From NCBI GenBank assembly GCA_014444615.1, contig PVXE01000017.1, positions 1 through 64,000 on the forward strand: a DNA stretch of 64,000 bases, given 5' to 3'. Made by a program: the position numbers and the translations under genes. This stretch comes from Tagaea sp. CACIAM 22H2. Lineage in GTDB: Bacteria; Pseudomonadota; Alphaproteobacteria; CACIAM-22H2. The notes under the pieces are model-generated. The model did not search any database. It saw nothing but the letters and a program-made list of their open reading frames with translations, and was not told where the DNA came from. Positions 9,355-17,689 of the stretch are shown in pieces (position 1 is the first letter of the stretch; the number at the start of each line of letters is the position of its first letter).

Positions 9355-10228
9355 TGTTCGAGCCCTCCCCCGCCAGCCACGCTTCGCAGCAGGCTTTGGC
9401 CAAGGCGCGCACGCGGCCGATATAGGCTTGGCGTTCGGTGACCGAAATCACGCCGCGCGCATCGAGCAGATTGAAGCGGTGCGACGCCTTGATGCACTGG
9501 TCATAGGCCGGCAGCGCCAGCTTGTGCTTGAGCAGCGACTGGCATTCCTTCTCGGCGTCGGCGAAATGCTTGAACAGCGCGTCGGTGTCGGCGTGCTCGA
9601 AATTATGCGCGGAGTATTCCTTCTCCGCGCGCAGGAACACTTCGCCGTATTTCACACCGTCGTTGTTGAAGCGCAAATCGTAGATGTTATCGACGCCTTG
9701 GAGGTACATGCACAGGCGTTCGAGACCGTAGGTGAGCTCCACCGCCACCGGATCGCATTCGATGCCGCCGACCTGCTGGAAATACGTGTACTGCGTGACT
9801 TCCATGCCGTCGCACCACACTTCCCAGCCGAGGCCCCAGGCGCCCAAAGTGGGGCTTTCCCAATCGTCCTCGACGAAGCGGATATCGTGCTGGGCCGGAT
9901 CGAGGCCGATTTCCTTGAGACTGCCGAGATAGATTTCCTGGCTGTTCGCGGGCGACGGCTTCAGGATCACCTGATACTGATAGTAATGCTGCAAGCGGTT
10001 CGGGTTTTCGCCGTAGCGCCCGTCCGACGGGCGGCGCGAAGGCTGCACGTAAGCCGCTTTCCACGGCTTGGGCCCCAACGCGCGCAACGTGGTCGCGGGG
10101 TGGAACGTGCCGGCCCCCACTTCCATGTCGTAAGGCTGCAGGATCAGGCAGCCTTGGGCCGACCAATAGGAATGTAGCTTAAGGATGAGGTCCTGAAAGC
10201 TCAGGCCCTTGGCGGCGGATACGGACAT
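9347..10228 (-). CDS. glyQ: Glycyl-tRNA synthetase alpha subunit
   Basis: A 293-residue class II aminoacyl-tRNA synthetase catalytic subunit that activates glycine and charges tRNA-Gly together with GlyS. Family hallmarks are [56 protein letters not shown] (motif 2 region) and [18 protein letters not shown] (motif 3). It overlaps glyS by 8 nt, so the two subunits are translationally coupled. The 111-nt gap upstream (10229-10339) carries no gene and probably the leader or promoter. Confidence 0.97.
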   Translation of the reverse strand: MSVSAAKGLSFQDLILKLHSYWSAQGCLILQPYDMEVGAGTFHPATTLRALGPKPWKAAYVQPSRRPSDGRYGENPNRLQHYYQYQVILKPSPANSQEIYLGSLKEIGLDPAQHDIRFVEDDWESPTLGAWGLGWEVWCDGMEVTQYTYFQQVGGIECDPVAVELTYGLERLCMYLQGVDNIYDLRFNNDGVKYGEVFLRAEKEYSAHNFEHADTDALFKHFADAEKECQSLLKHKLALPAYDQCIKASHRFNLLDARGVISVTERQAYIGRVRALAKACCEAWLAGEGSNNV

Positions 10229-10339
10229 GGTTCTCGCGCGTGTGACTCGGATTCTGGGGCCGGTCTGATGCGGCGCAACATATCCATCGGGCTACCCTGG
10301 GGCAACGCCGGATTTCACGCGAATCGACGTTGATTTTCG

Positions 10340-10579
10340 CTAGCCCGAGCGATGCGGCCGCGCGCAACCTTTAATCCCGCACCACGGCGCTTTGGCGGGC
10401 ACCCAAACCGAGCAATTCGGGCAGTATTCGACGTCGTAGCCCGCAAGCTCGGCGGGTTTCTCGGGCGTGCCTTGGGGGGCCCGGCTTTCCATCCGCACCA
10501 TGACGAACAGATAGATCAGCACCAGCCCCAGAACGACCAGGGGCCAGACCGCATCGAAGGCCCAGGCGAGCAAATCCAT
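10340..10579 (-). CDS. Small membrane protein with zinc-ribbon-like Cys cluster
   Basis: A 79-residue protein that I do not recognise. Residues about 10-28 (AVWPLVVLGLVLIYLFVMV) form one hydrophobic segment. A short Pro-rich linker follows, then Cys pairs at C53-x2-C56 and C67-x4-C72, spaced like a degenerate zinc ribbon. The likely topology is a single-pass inner-membrane protein with a small metal-binding tail. It lies upstream of glyQ on the same strand and is divergent from the Lrp gene, with 55 nt between. Regular codon use for this genome and the Cys pattern support a real gene. Confidence 0.6.
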   Translation of the reverse strand: MDLLAWAFDAVWPLVVLGLVLIYLFVMVRMESRAPQGTPEKPAELAGYDVEYCPNCSVWVPAKAPWCGIKGCARPHRSG

Positions 10580-10634
10580 ATGCCAGCATAGGCCGGGGAT
10601 TGACTTCCCGGCCAGACCCGGCGATTTTCCGGTG

Positions 10635-11099
10635 ATGGACGATATTGACCGTAAAATTCTGGCGCATCTTCAGCTAAACGGGCGCGATTCTTACGCCGAT
10701 ATCGGCAAATCCGTCGGATTGTCCGTTTCGGCGGTCAATGACCGGCTGAAAAAGCTGATCGCGACCGGTGCCATCCAGCGCTTCGCCGCGTTGGTCGATC
10801 CTGCCGCCGTGGGGTGCCGCCTGCTCGCCTTCGTGTCAGTGCTGCTGGAGCGACCCGAACACGACAAGCCCTTCCTCGCCGCGATCGCCGATCTGGCCGA
10901 TGTGCAGGAATGCCATCACGTCACCGGCGACTGGTCGTATCTGTTGAAGATCCGCGTGGCCGACACCGCCGCGTTGGAGCGCGTGATCTCCGACAAGATC
11001 AAAACGCTGCCCGGCGTGGCGCGCAGCCAAACGGTGATCGCCTTGTCGTCTGCCAAGGACGATCCCGCCCTCGCCTGCCTGCCTGCCGGAGTGAGCTGA
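10635..11099 (+). CDS. Lrp/AsnC family transcriptional regulator
   Basis: A roughly 154-residue regulator: an N-terminal winged HTH (MDDIDRKILAHLQLNGRDSY, then ADIGKSVGLSVSAVNDRLKK), followed by a RAM effector-binding domain with the ECHHVTGDWSYLLKIRV stretch typical of Lrp-like amino-acid sensors. A GTG directly precedes the ATG at 10635 and could also be used. Its stop overlaps the ATG of the LysE-type exporter by one base (TGATG). This suggests it controls amino-acid efflux, as Lrp-type regulators often do for adjacent LysE genes. The effector is unknown. Confidence 0.92.
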   Translation: MDDIDRKILAHLQLNGRDSYADIGKSVGLSVSAVNDRLKKLIATGAIQRFAALVDPAAVGCRLLAFVSVLLERPEHDKPFLAAIADLADVQECHHVTGDWSYLLKIRVADTAALERVISDKIKTLPGVARSQTVIALSSAKDDPALACLPAGVS

Positions 11100-11710
11100 T
11101 GGAAAGCGATACGTTCCTGTTGAAGGGCCTGCTGCTGGGCCTTGCCATCGCCGCCCCGGTCGGGCCGATCGGCGTGTTGTGCCTCCGCCGCTCGTTGACG
11201 CATGGCTTCGCCGCCGGTTTGGCGGGCGGCCTGGGCACTGCACTCGCCGACGCGCTCTACGCCGCCCTCGCCGCGTTCGGCTTCGCCGTGCTGCTCGCCG
11301 ATTGGATCGAAGCGAACACATGGGTGCGCCAGTTCGGCGCGATGATGCTGCTCTATCTCGCCTGGCAGGCTTGGAACACGCCCGCCGATGTCGAAGCTGC
11401 ACAGATCGATGCGCGCACCCTCGCCGCCACGTTCGCCGCGACCTTCATGCTGACGATGACCAATCCGATGACCATCGTCAGTTTCCTGACGATCTTCACC
11501 GGCTTCGGCATCGAGCGCGCCGGCGAAAGCGAGATCGTCGCCCTGGTGCTGGGCGTGTTCCTGGGCTCGCTCGGCTGGTGGATCGTCTTGGCGGGGGCCG
11601 TCTCGCGGCTTCGCACGCGCATCGACGCAGATGTGACGCGCTACATCAATCGCGGCGCCGCGGCACTGCTGGCGATCTTCGCCTTCCTGATCGCCGGACA
11701 GGTTATCTGA
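11099..11710 (+). CDS. LysE/RhtB family amino-acid exporter
   Basis: A 203-residue polytopic inner-membrane protein with about six hydrophobic segments. The family signature APVGPIGVLCLRRSLTHGFAAG lies near the N-terminus, and NPMTIVSFLTIFTGFG follows in the middle, both characteristic of LysE/RhtB translocators that export amino acids or related metabolites. The start codon overlaps the Lrp-family gene stop (TGATG), indicating one transcript and coupled translation. The 3' end overlaps the convergent GST gene by 8 nt. The substrate cannot be told from sequence. Confidence 0.93.
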   Translation: MESDTFLLKGLLLGLAIAAPVGPIGVLCLRRSLTHGFAAGLAGGLGTALADALYAALAAFGFAVLLADWIEANTWVRQFGAMMLLYLAWQAWNTPADVEAAQIDARTLAATFAATFMLTMTNPMTIVSFLTIFTGFGIERAGESEIVALVLGVFLGSLGWWIVLAGAVSRLRTRIDADVTRYINRGAAALLAIFAFLIAGQVI

Positions 11711-12332
11711 GGAAGTTGCGCTTCCAGATTTCGGAAAGCTTCGGCGCGCCCTCGGTCGTCTTGGCGATCGTCGTAAGCTTCGGCGCGTGCGCGGCGAACC
11801 ATTCGCGGCGCGGGGTCCAATAGGTCATCGCGACGATATAAAGATCGAGCGCCGAGAACCGGTTACCGAGGAACCACGGCGCGCCGGCGGCGGCCTCCAC
11901 CGGATGCCACAGCTTTTCGCGATACTCGCCGACCTTCGTTTTGAAGGCCTCGGCGGCCTGCGGATCGGGCACGAAACGCGCGGGCACGTCGGCATAGGTG
12001 AAGGTCGGGTAGACATTCGCGACCAGATAAATCAGCCAGCGCAGGAATTCCGCGCGCGTCGGATCGTCGGGGCTGGGCACCAGTTTGTTCGATTTGGCGA
12101 GATCGGCCAGATGCAGCGTGATCGCGGCGCTCTCGGTCATGATGCGCCCGTTGGGCAGAACGAGCGTGGGCACCTGCATCAGCGGGTTGACCTTGGCGAG
12201 ACGTTGGCGCGCTTCCTCGTCGCCGAACAGATCGCCGCAATCGATCATCTCGTAATCGAAGCCGTAGAGCGCCAATTGCGGCTCGACCAAAACCGAGCCC
12301 CAGCCAGGGCGTCCGTAAAGCGTGAATTTCAT
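11703..12332 (-). CDS. Glutathione S-transferase family protein
   Basis: A 209-residue cytoplasmic protein with an N-terminal thioredoxin-like GST domain (MKFTLYGRPGWGSVLVEPQL, then NPLMQVPTLVLPNG with the cis-Pro, and TESAAITLHLADL, the usual glutathione gamma-Glu-binding ES motif) and an all-helical C-terminal domain containing WFLGNRFSALDLYI (N-capping box). The reaction is unknown. The start overlaps the stop of the NTF2-like gene (ATGA), so both are co-transcribed. Its stop lies inside the convergent exporter gene. Confidence 0.92.
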   Translation of the reverse strand: MKFTLYGRPGWGSVLVEPQLALYGFDYEMIDCGDLFGDEEARQRLAKVNPLMQVPTLVLPNGRIMTESAAITLHLADLAKSNKLVPSPDDPTRAEFLRWLIYLVANVYPTFTYADVPARFVPDPQAAEAFKTKVGEYREKLWHPVEAAAGAPWFLGNRFSALDLYIVAMTYWTPRREWFAAHAPKLTTIAKTTEGAPKLSEIWKRNFLR

Positions 12333-12976
12333 CGGCGGCGTCTTCCTTGTTCGTCTTCGGCGGCACCCAGAAAATCGGGCATGCCGGCCAGCGGATCGTT
12401 CTCGTCGGGCACGGTTTCGGAATCATCGAGCCCATGCGCTTCAAGCTCAACGGCCGAAACGAGGCCCTTGGCCGCGAGCAGGCGTTCGAGATTGTAGAGG
12501 CGTTCGCGCAGCCGCTCGACCTCGGACGCCATCGCCAGCAACGCGCGGTCGGCGTTGCCGCGCCCGCCCGCCGGGGCCGCCGCCGCCGCGCGTTTGGCGC
12601 GCGCTTCGCCGGTATCGTTCCAAACTTCGTGCAGAACGATCCGGCCGCCGCGGATCTCGAAGCGGTCGACGAAGCGCAGATTGTCGAACGGCGCGCCGTC
12701 CTCCCACGCGCCATGCAGGGCGCCCGAGACGAACACGACGTCGCCATCGTGCATCTCGACGCGGTCGTAGCGCTCGATCTTCTTGCCGATCTGGCGGAAG
12801 CGCTGGCCCAGACGCATGACGATCTCGTCCAGCGAGCCCGTCTCGGTGCCGCCGGGCGTCACGAAGCGCGCGTCCGGCGCCACATAGCGGCGCGCGGCAC
12901 CGGGATCGAGCTTGTCGATCGCGTCGAGGAACTCGCGCACCAAGACGATCGAGGGATGCGGCGGCAATTGGGCCAT
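12329..12976 (-). CDS. NTF2/SnoaL-like domain protein with helical C-terminal tail
   Basis: A 215-residue protein. Residues about 10-125 read as an NTF2-like (ketosteroid-isomerase/SnoaL/limonene-epoxide-hydrolase) cone: VREFLDAIDKLDPGAARRYV, DARFVTPGG, FRQIGKKIERYD, FDNLRFVDRFEIRGGRIV. After an Ala/Gly linker comes a helical segment (ALLAMASEVERLRERLYNLE, then RLLAAKGLV) that faintly recalls the N-terminal helices of nitrile hydratase alpha subunits, and then an acidic tail. Function is unknown. It overlaps the GST gene start, so a shared small-molecule role is plausible. The upstream D-aminoacylase gene ends 17 nt away on the same strand. Confidence 0.75.
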   Translation of the reverse strand: MAQLPPHPSIVLVREFLDAIDKLDPGAARRYVAPDARFVTPGGTETGSLDEIVMRLGQRFRQIGKKIERYDRVEMHDGDVVFVSGALHGAWEDGAPFDNLRFVDRFEIRGGRIVLHEVWNDTGEARAKRAAAAAPAGGRGNADRALLAMASEVERLRERLYNLERLLAAKGLVSAVELEAHGLDDSETVPDENDPLAGMPDFLGAAEDEQGRRRR

Positions 12977-12993
12977 GCGGACTCCCTGGGTTC

Positions 12994-14451
12994 CTACCCA
13001 GCGTAATCCATCGCACCCGTATCGCGCGACAGAAACGATCCGGGCCGCGCGCCCGTGGGTGCGCCCGCCTTCCACACCGCGCGCCCGTTGACGAAAACGG
13101 CGTCGATCCCGGCACCCGGCAGCGTGGGGGTCGCGAAGCTCGCCCGATCGATCACCGTTTTGGGATCGAACACCACGATATCGGCGCAGGCGCCCACGCG
13201 CAGCATGCCCCGGTCGCGCAGACCCAATCGCTTGGCGGGCAACGACGTCATCCGGCGGATCGCTTCCTCGACGGGAAACAAGCCCACTTCGCGCGCATAA
13301 TGGCCCAGAACGCGCGGGAACGTGCCCCACAGGCGCGGATGGGGATGGGTGTCGTGCGGCAGCCCGTCCGAGCCGATCATCGCTTCGGGCCAAGACAACA
13401 CGCGGCGCACGTCGTCCTCCGCCATCGCGAAATAGATCGCCCCCGCCGGCTGCAAGCGCCTTGCGGCCTCTTCCAGATCGACGCGCCATTCCCCGGCGAT
13501 GTCGGAAAGGTCGCGCCCGCCCGCCTCGGGCACGGATTTCGACCAGGTGATCAAAATGCGCGACGACGCGGCGATACGGTCGATCGTCAGCACGGTCGAC
13601 GACGCGATATAGGGATAGACGTCGAGCGCCACGCGCTGCTTTTTCCGCGCTTCGTCGATCAAGGGCAGCGTGCGCGCGGTCTTGCCGTGATTGGCCTTGC
13701 CCATCGCCTTGTGATGCGACAGCACGACCGGCATATCCGCGTCGTGTCCAATGCGCAAGGCTTCGGCGACCGCATCTTCCAGCGCGTCGGCCTCGTTGCG
13801 CAAATGCGTGGCGTAAAGCCCGCCATGCCTTCCCGCGATCTTGGCGACCGCGACGATCTCCTCGGTCGGCGCGGCTTTCGCGGGCACGTAGAACAAGCCG
13901 GTCGAAAGCCCCAGCGCGCCCTCGCCCATCGCTTGGTCGAGCAGGGCTTGCATGCGCGCAATTTCACCCGCATCGGCCGCGCGGTCGAGCCGATCCATCG
14001 TCTGCACGCGCAACGACGAATGCCCGACCAGCGCCACCGCATTGACGGCGGCGGGATCGGCGGCGAGCGCCTTGGTCCAATCGGCGAAGCGCTTATGGCG
14101 ATAGGTGGCGCGCGTGCCCAGCAGATCGAGCGGCGGCGGCGGATCGCCCGCCAAGGTCATGGGGGCGACCGACACGCCGCAATTCCCGGCGACGACGGTG
14201 GTGACGCCTTGGCTGGTCTTCATCGGCATGTCCGGAAGATCCAGCAGGATCGCGTCGTCATGCGTATGCGCATCGATGAAACCGGGCGCCACCATCCGCC
14301 CCGAACAATCGAGCGTCGCGGCCGCTTCCAGCGTGCCCGGCGCGCCGATCGCGGCGATACGGTTTCCGGCGACGGCGATATCGGCGACGAACGCGGGCGC
14401 GCCGGACCCGTCGGCGACGCGCCCGCCTTTCAGCACCAATTCGTGCTTCAT
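12994..14451 (-). CDS. N-acyl-D-amino-acid deacylase (D-aminoacylase) family amidohydrolase
   Basis: A 485-residue TIM-barrel amidohydrolase. It shows the D-aminoacylase ligand set: HTHDD after GFIDA (metal HxH), GNCG with the zinc-ligand Cys, THLRNE, SHHKAMG, and IGSDGLPHDTHPHPRLWGTF with the catalytic Asp. The family hydrolyses N-acyl-D-amino acids to free D-amino acids. The small composite beta-sandwich is made from the N-terminus (MKHELVLKGGRV) and C-terminus (ADIVVFDP, VFVNGRAVW). It overlaps the REC-EAL gene by ATGA, and the dgcN-dgcA D-glutamate genes start 1.25 kb away, which supports a D-amino-acid role. Substrate preference is inferred only. Confidence 0.9.
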   Translation of the reverse strand: MKHELVLKGGRVADGSGAPAFVADIAVAGNRIAAIGAPGTLEAAATLDCSGRMVAPGFIDAHTHDDAILLDLPDMPMKTSQGVTTVVAGNCGVSVAPMTLAGDPPPPLDLLGTRATYRHKRFADWTKALAADPAAVNAVALVGHSSLRVQTMDRLDRAADAGEIARMQALLDQAMGEGALGLSTGLFYVPAKAAPTEEIVAVAKIAGRHGGLYATHLRNEADALEDAVAEALRIGHDADMPVVLSHHKAMGKANHGKTARTLPLIDEARKKQRVALDVYPYIASSTVLTIDRIAASSRILITWSKSVPEAGGRDLSDIAGEWRVDLEEAARRLQPAGAIYFAMAEDDVRRVLSWPEAMIGSDGLPHDTHPHPRLWGTFPRVLGHYAREVGLFPVEEAIRRMTSLPAKRLGLRDRGMLRVGACADIVVFDPKTVIDRASFATPTLPGAGIDAVFVNGRAVWKAGAPTGARPGSFLSRDTGAMDYAG

Positions 14452-15629
14452 CGCGCCAGCCAGTCGAGCAGCTTGTCGGCCGGCATGGGTTTGGCGACGA
14501 GGTAGCCTTGCGCGAGATCGATGCCCGCGTCGCGCACCGTATCGAGATCGGCTTGCGTCTCAACGCCTTCGGCGACGGAGACGAGATCCATGCGCTTGGC
14601 CAGCGCCACCGCCGATTCCAGGATCGCGCGCTTGGCGGGAATTTCAGCCGCACCGGACACGAAACCGCGGTCGATCTTGAGTTCGTCGAATGGCAAAGCC
14701 TCGAGCCGCGCCAGCGACGCGTAGCCGGTGCCGAAATCGTCCAGCGACACGCGCACGCGCTTCATGCGCAAGCGCGCCAGCGTTTCGAGCGTGCGCCGGT
14801 CGTCCTCGCCCAAGCGGCTCTCGGTCACCTCGACGATCAATCGTTCCGCCGGCATGCCCGACCGCGCCAGCAATTCGCTGATCCAGGCGAAAGCGTCGCT
14901 CCGCCCCAACGTATCGAACGAGAAATTCACCGCGCAGCGCAGATCGGGATATACGGCGAAAACCGCCGCCATATCGCGGGCGGCGGCGGCGACAACGCAT
15001 TCCGTCAAACGATCGACCAAGCCGCAATTTTCGGCGAGCGGAACGAAAACCCCCGGCGGCACATTGTCGCCCGCGGGGCGCTGCCAACGCGCCAGACACT
15101 CGACCGAGCGCGTCAATCCGCTGAGCACATCGATCTTGGGCTGGAACGCGGCCACGATTTGCCGGGCGTCGATCGCCGCCGCCAGCTCGCCTTCGCCGAC
15201 GCTCGGCGATGCGATGGCCGGATCGGCCGACTGTTCGACCGCGGGCTGCAACCGCGCGATCGCCTGAGTCAAGCGCTCGGCGCCGATCGGCTTGGCGACC
15301 ACGCCCACGCTGACGAGGCCGTAGCCGCGCGCGATGCGCAGCGCGCCGTCCAGCGTGCGCCTGTCTTCGCCGCTGACGATGAGCATCGGCGTCTGAGGCG
15401 ACTTGGTCGCGATAAGGCGCAGGAACTCGATCCCGTCCATGCCGGGCATGTTGAGATCGCACAACACGAGTTCGGGCTTGAATGCGTCGAATTCGGCCAA
15501 GCCGTCGGCGCCGTTGGCCGCTTCGCGGAATTCGGTCACGCCCAAGCGGACCAAGCATCGGCGCAACAGCGTGCGGATGAAGGCTTGATCGTCGACGATG
15601 AGAACGCGGCGCCCGGCGATGTCGTCCAT
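14448..15629 (-). CDS. Response regulator with EAL c-di-GMP phosphodiesterase domain
   Basis: A 393-residue REC-EAL protein. The receiver domain holds the acidic pocket (LIVDDQ), the phospho-Asp motif CDLNMPGMDG, the switch VSGED and the conserved Lys in VAKPIG. The EAL domain keeps the usual metal and catalytic residues: ECLARW (EAL-like, Glu kept), VNFSFD, VEVTES, LDDFGTGY, LKIDRGF, EGVE and AQGYLVAKPM, so it should hydrolyse c-di-GMP to pGpG. I chose ATG 15629 because it directly precedes the receiver domain; the frame stays open upstream but that part has no domain sequence. No histidine kinase is adjacent. It is co-transcribed with the downstream D-aminoacylase gene. Confidence 0.92.
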   Translation of the reverse strand: MDDIAGRRVLIVDDQAFIRTLLRRCLVRLGVTEFREAANGADGLAEFDAFKPELVLCDLNMPGMDGIEFLRLIATKSPQTPMLIVSGEDRRTLDGALRIARGYGLVSVGVVAKPIGAERLTQAIARLQPAVEQSADPAIASPSVGEGELAAAIDARQIVAAFQPKIDVLSGLTRSVECLARWQRPAGDNVPPGVFVPLAENCGLVDRLTECVVAAAARDMAAVFAVYPDLRCAVNFSFDTLGRSDAFAWISELLARSGMPAERLIVEVTESRLGEDDRRTLETLARLRMKRVRVSLDDFGTGYASLARLEALPFDELKIDRGFVSGAAEIPAKRAILESAVALAKRMDLVSVAEGVETQADLDTVRDAGIDLAQGYLVAKPMPADKLLDWLAR

Positions 15630-15701
15630 GTCGTCCCACTCTAGCTTGATGCCAAGTCCGATGCTAGAACCGGACGACGTGCGGTATCGGACGGAATAGC
15701 G

Positions 15702-16709
15702 ATGCAAATCAAGTCACCATATCTTCTGTTTTTGGGCAGCGCGCCGGACGCGCTGGCCGCCAAAACCTCGATCGGCGTGGCGCAATGGCGCCCGGAGAAA
15801 TGCGTCGGCCAGCTGCGCCTGAAAGGGTGCAACGCCGATAGCGGTTTTCCCGACATGACCGTGAAGGAAGCCGCCGCCAAAGGCGCCAAAACGATGATCG
15901 TGGGCACGGTCAATCGCGGCGGCGTCATCGCCAAGGATTGGATCAAGGTGCTGACCGCCGCACTCGATGCGGGTCTCGATCTCGCATCGGGTCTGCACAA
16001 TAAACTGTCTGAGGTGCCCGAGCTTGCCGCCGCCGCCAAGCGCAACGGCCGCAAACTGCACGACGTTCGCCATCCCGACCGCGAGTTTCCGATCGCCACG
16101 GGGATCAAGCGGCCGGGCAAGCGCGTGCTGACCGTCGGCACCGACTGCTCGATCGGCAAGATGTACACCTCGCTCGCCCTCGAAGCGGCGATGAAGTCGC
16201 TGGGCATGAAGGCGACCTTCCGTGCCACCGGCCAGACCGGCATTCTGATCGCGGGCAGCGGCTGGTCGATCGACGCGATCGTTTCGGATTTCGTCGCGGG
16301 CGCGGTCGAGACGATCGCCCCGGCCAACGACCCCGACCATTGGGACGTGGTCGAAGGCCAAGGCTCGCTGTTCCATGCGAGCTATGCGGGCGTGACGATG
16401 GCGTTGATCCACGGCGCGCAACCCGACGCGCTGGTGATGTGCCACGAGCCGGGCCGGGCACATATGCGCGGCCTGCCACATTATAAATTGCCCGACCTGC
16501 AAACCTGTATCGACGTCAACGTCGCCCATGCGCGCCTGACCAACAAAAAGGCCAAATGCGTGGGCGTCAGCCTCAATACGTCGAAGATGGGCGCCAAGGC
16601 GGCCGAGCGCGCGATCAAATCGACCGAGGACAAGATCGGCCTGCCGTGCGTCGACCCGAGCCGTACGGGCGTCGCCGCCATCGCCAAGCAGCTCGCGAAA
16701 ATCAAATGA
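15702..16709 (+). CDS. dgcN: D-glutamate N-acetyltransferase DgcN (DUF1611 family)
   Basis: A 335-residue DUF1611 protein. The family has a P-loop-like NTPase-fold domain, seen here as TVGTDCSIGKMYTSLALEAA (residues 144-163), after an N-terminal Rossmann-like part containing KCVGQLRLKGCNADSGFPDM. Members next to a DgcA-type enolase were shown to acetylate D-glutamate to N-acetyl-D-glutamate, the first step of D-Glu catabolism in marine proteobacteria. The stop overlaps dgcA by ATGA, the usual pairing. It is divergent from the REC-EAL gene, with 72 nt between. Assignment rests on family and neighbour. Confidence 0.88.
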   Translation: MQIKSPYLLFLGSAPDALAAKTSIGVAQWRPEKCVGQLRLKGCNADSGFPDMTVKEAAAKGAKTMIVGTVNRGGVIAKDWIKVLTAALDAGLDLASGLHNKLSEVPELAAAAKRNGRKLHDVRHPDREFPIATGIKRPGKRVLTVGTDCSIGKMYTSLALEAAMKSLGMKATFRATGQTGILIAGSGWSIDAIVSDFVAGAVETIAPANDPDHWDVVEGQGSLFHASYAGVTMALIHGAQPDALVMCHEPGRAHMRGLPHYKLPDLQTCIDVNVAHARLTNKKAKCVGVSLNTSKMGAKAAERAIKSTEDKIGLPCVDPSRTGVAAIAKQLAKIK

Positions 16710-17689
16710 CGCGCGCGCTGTCCGTCGCCCGCGAGGTTTGGCCGCTGCGCGGCGCCTTCCGCATTTCGCGTGGCGCCAAGACCGAAGCCGTCGTCGTCGT
16801 CGCGCGCATCGCGCAGGACGGCGCGGCGGGTGCCGGCGAATGCGTGCCCTACGCCCGCTACGGCGAGACGGTCGAATCGGTTCTCGCGCAGATCGAAAGT
16901 GCCCGCGCCTTGATCGAACGCGGCGGCGGGCGGGACGAACTGCAACGCGCCCTGCCCGCCGGGGCGGCGCGCAACGCGCTCGACTGCGCGCTGTGGGATC
17001 TCGAAGCCAAGCGCGCGGGCAAGCGCGTGTGGCAGCTCGCCGGCATGTCCGCACCCCAAACGTTGACCACCGCCTATACGCTGTCGGTCGACGAGCCGGA
17101 AAAAATGGCCGAGGCCGCGCGCGCCGCCGCCCACCGCCCGCTGCTGAAATTGAAACTGACCGGGGCGGGCGATTTGGCGCGCGTCGAAGCGGTGCGCAAA
17201 GCCGCCCCCGGTTCGCGTTTGATCGTCGATGCGAACGAAGCGTGGGACGAAGCCTTGTTCGACACGCTGTCGCCGCAACTCGCCAATCTCGGCGTCGATC
17301 TGATCGAGCAACCCTTGCATGCCGATCGCGATGCGAAACTTGCCGGTCGCGAGCACCCCGTGGCGGTTTGCGCCGATGAATCCTGCCACGACACATCGTC
17401 GTTGCCGCATGTCGCGGGCCGCTACGAGGCGGTGAATATCAAGCTCGACAAGACAGGCGGCTTCACCGAAGCGCTGGCCTTGCGCAAAGCCGCCTTCGCG
17501 GCCGGTTATCGCGTGATGGTCGGCTGCATGGTCGCGACGTCGCTGTCGATGGGGCCCGCACACTTGATCGCGCAAGGTGCGGCCTGGGTCGATCTCGACG
17601 GGCCCTTACTGCTGAGCCACGACCGCGATCCGGGTTTGCGTTTCGAAGGCAGCCGCGTTCACCCGCCCGACGCGGAAGTCTGGGGCTAA
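16706..17689 (+). CDS. dgcA: N-acetyl-D-glutamate racemase DgcA (enolase superfamily)
   Basis: A 327-residue enolase-superfamily protein of the dipeptide-epimerase/MLE type. Catalytic and metal residues are visible: LLKLKLTG (KxK base), IVDANEAW (Asp), LIEQPL (Glu), CADESC (Asp/Glu), and NIKLDKTGG (second Lys). In DgcN-DgcA systems this enzyme converts N-acetyl-D-glutamate to N-acetyl-L-glutamate. The more general annotation would be L-Ala-D/L-Glu epimerase; the ATGA overlap with dgcN favours the racemase role. Its stop and that of the convergent nitronate monooxygenase share the tetranucleotide CTAA. Confidence 0.87.
   Translation: MTRALSVAREVWPLRGAFRISRGAKTEAVVVVARIAQDGAAGAGECVPYARYGETVESVLAQIESARALIERGGGRDELQRALPAGAARNALDCALWDLEAKRAGKRVWQLAGMSAPQTLTTAYTLSVDEPEKMAEAARAAAHRPLLKLKLTGAGDLARVEAVRKAAPGSRLIVDANEAWDEALFDTLSPQLANLGVDLIEQPLHADRDAKLAGREHPVAVCADESCHDTSSLPHVAGRYEAVNIKLDKTGGFTEALALRKAAFAAGYRVMVGCMVATSLSMGPAHLIAQGAAWVDLDGPLLLSHDRDPGLRFEGSRVHPPDAEVWG

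Noticed and set aside
8068..9441. A 457-codon plus-strand open frame opposite glyS/glyQ
   Set aside because: Antisense shadow; the composition is that of a reverse-complemented GC-rich coding region.
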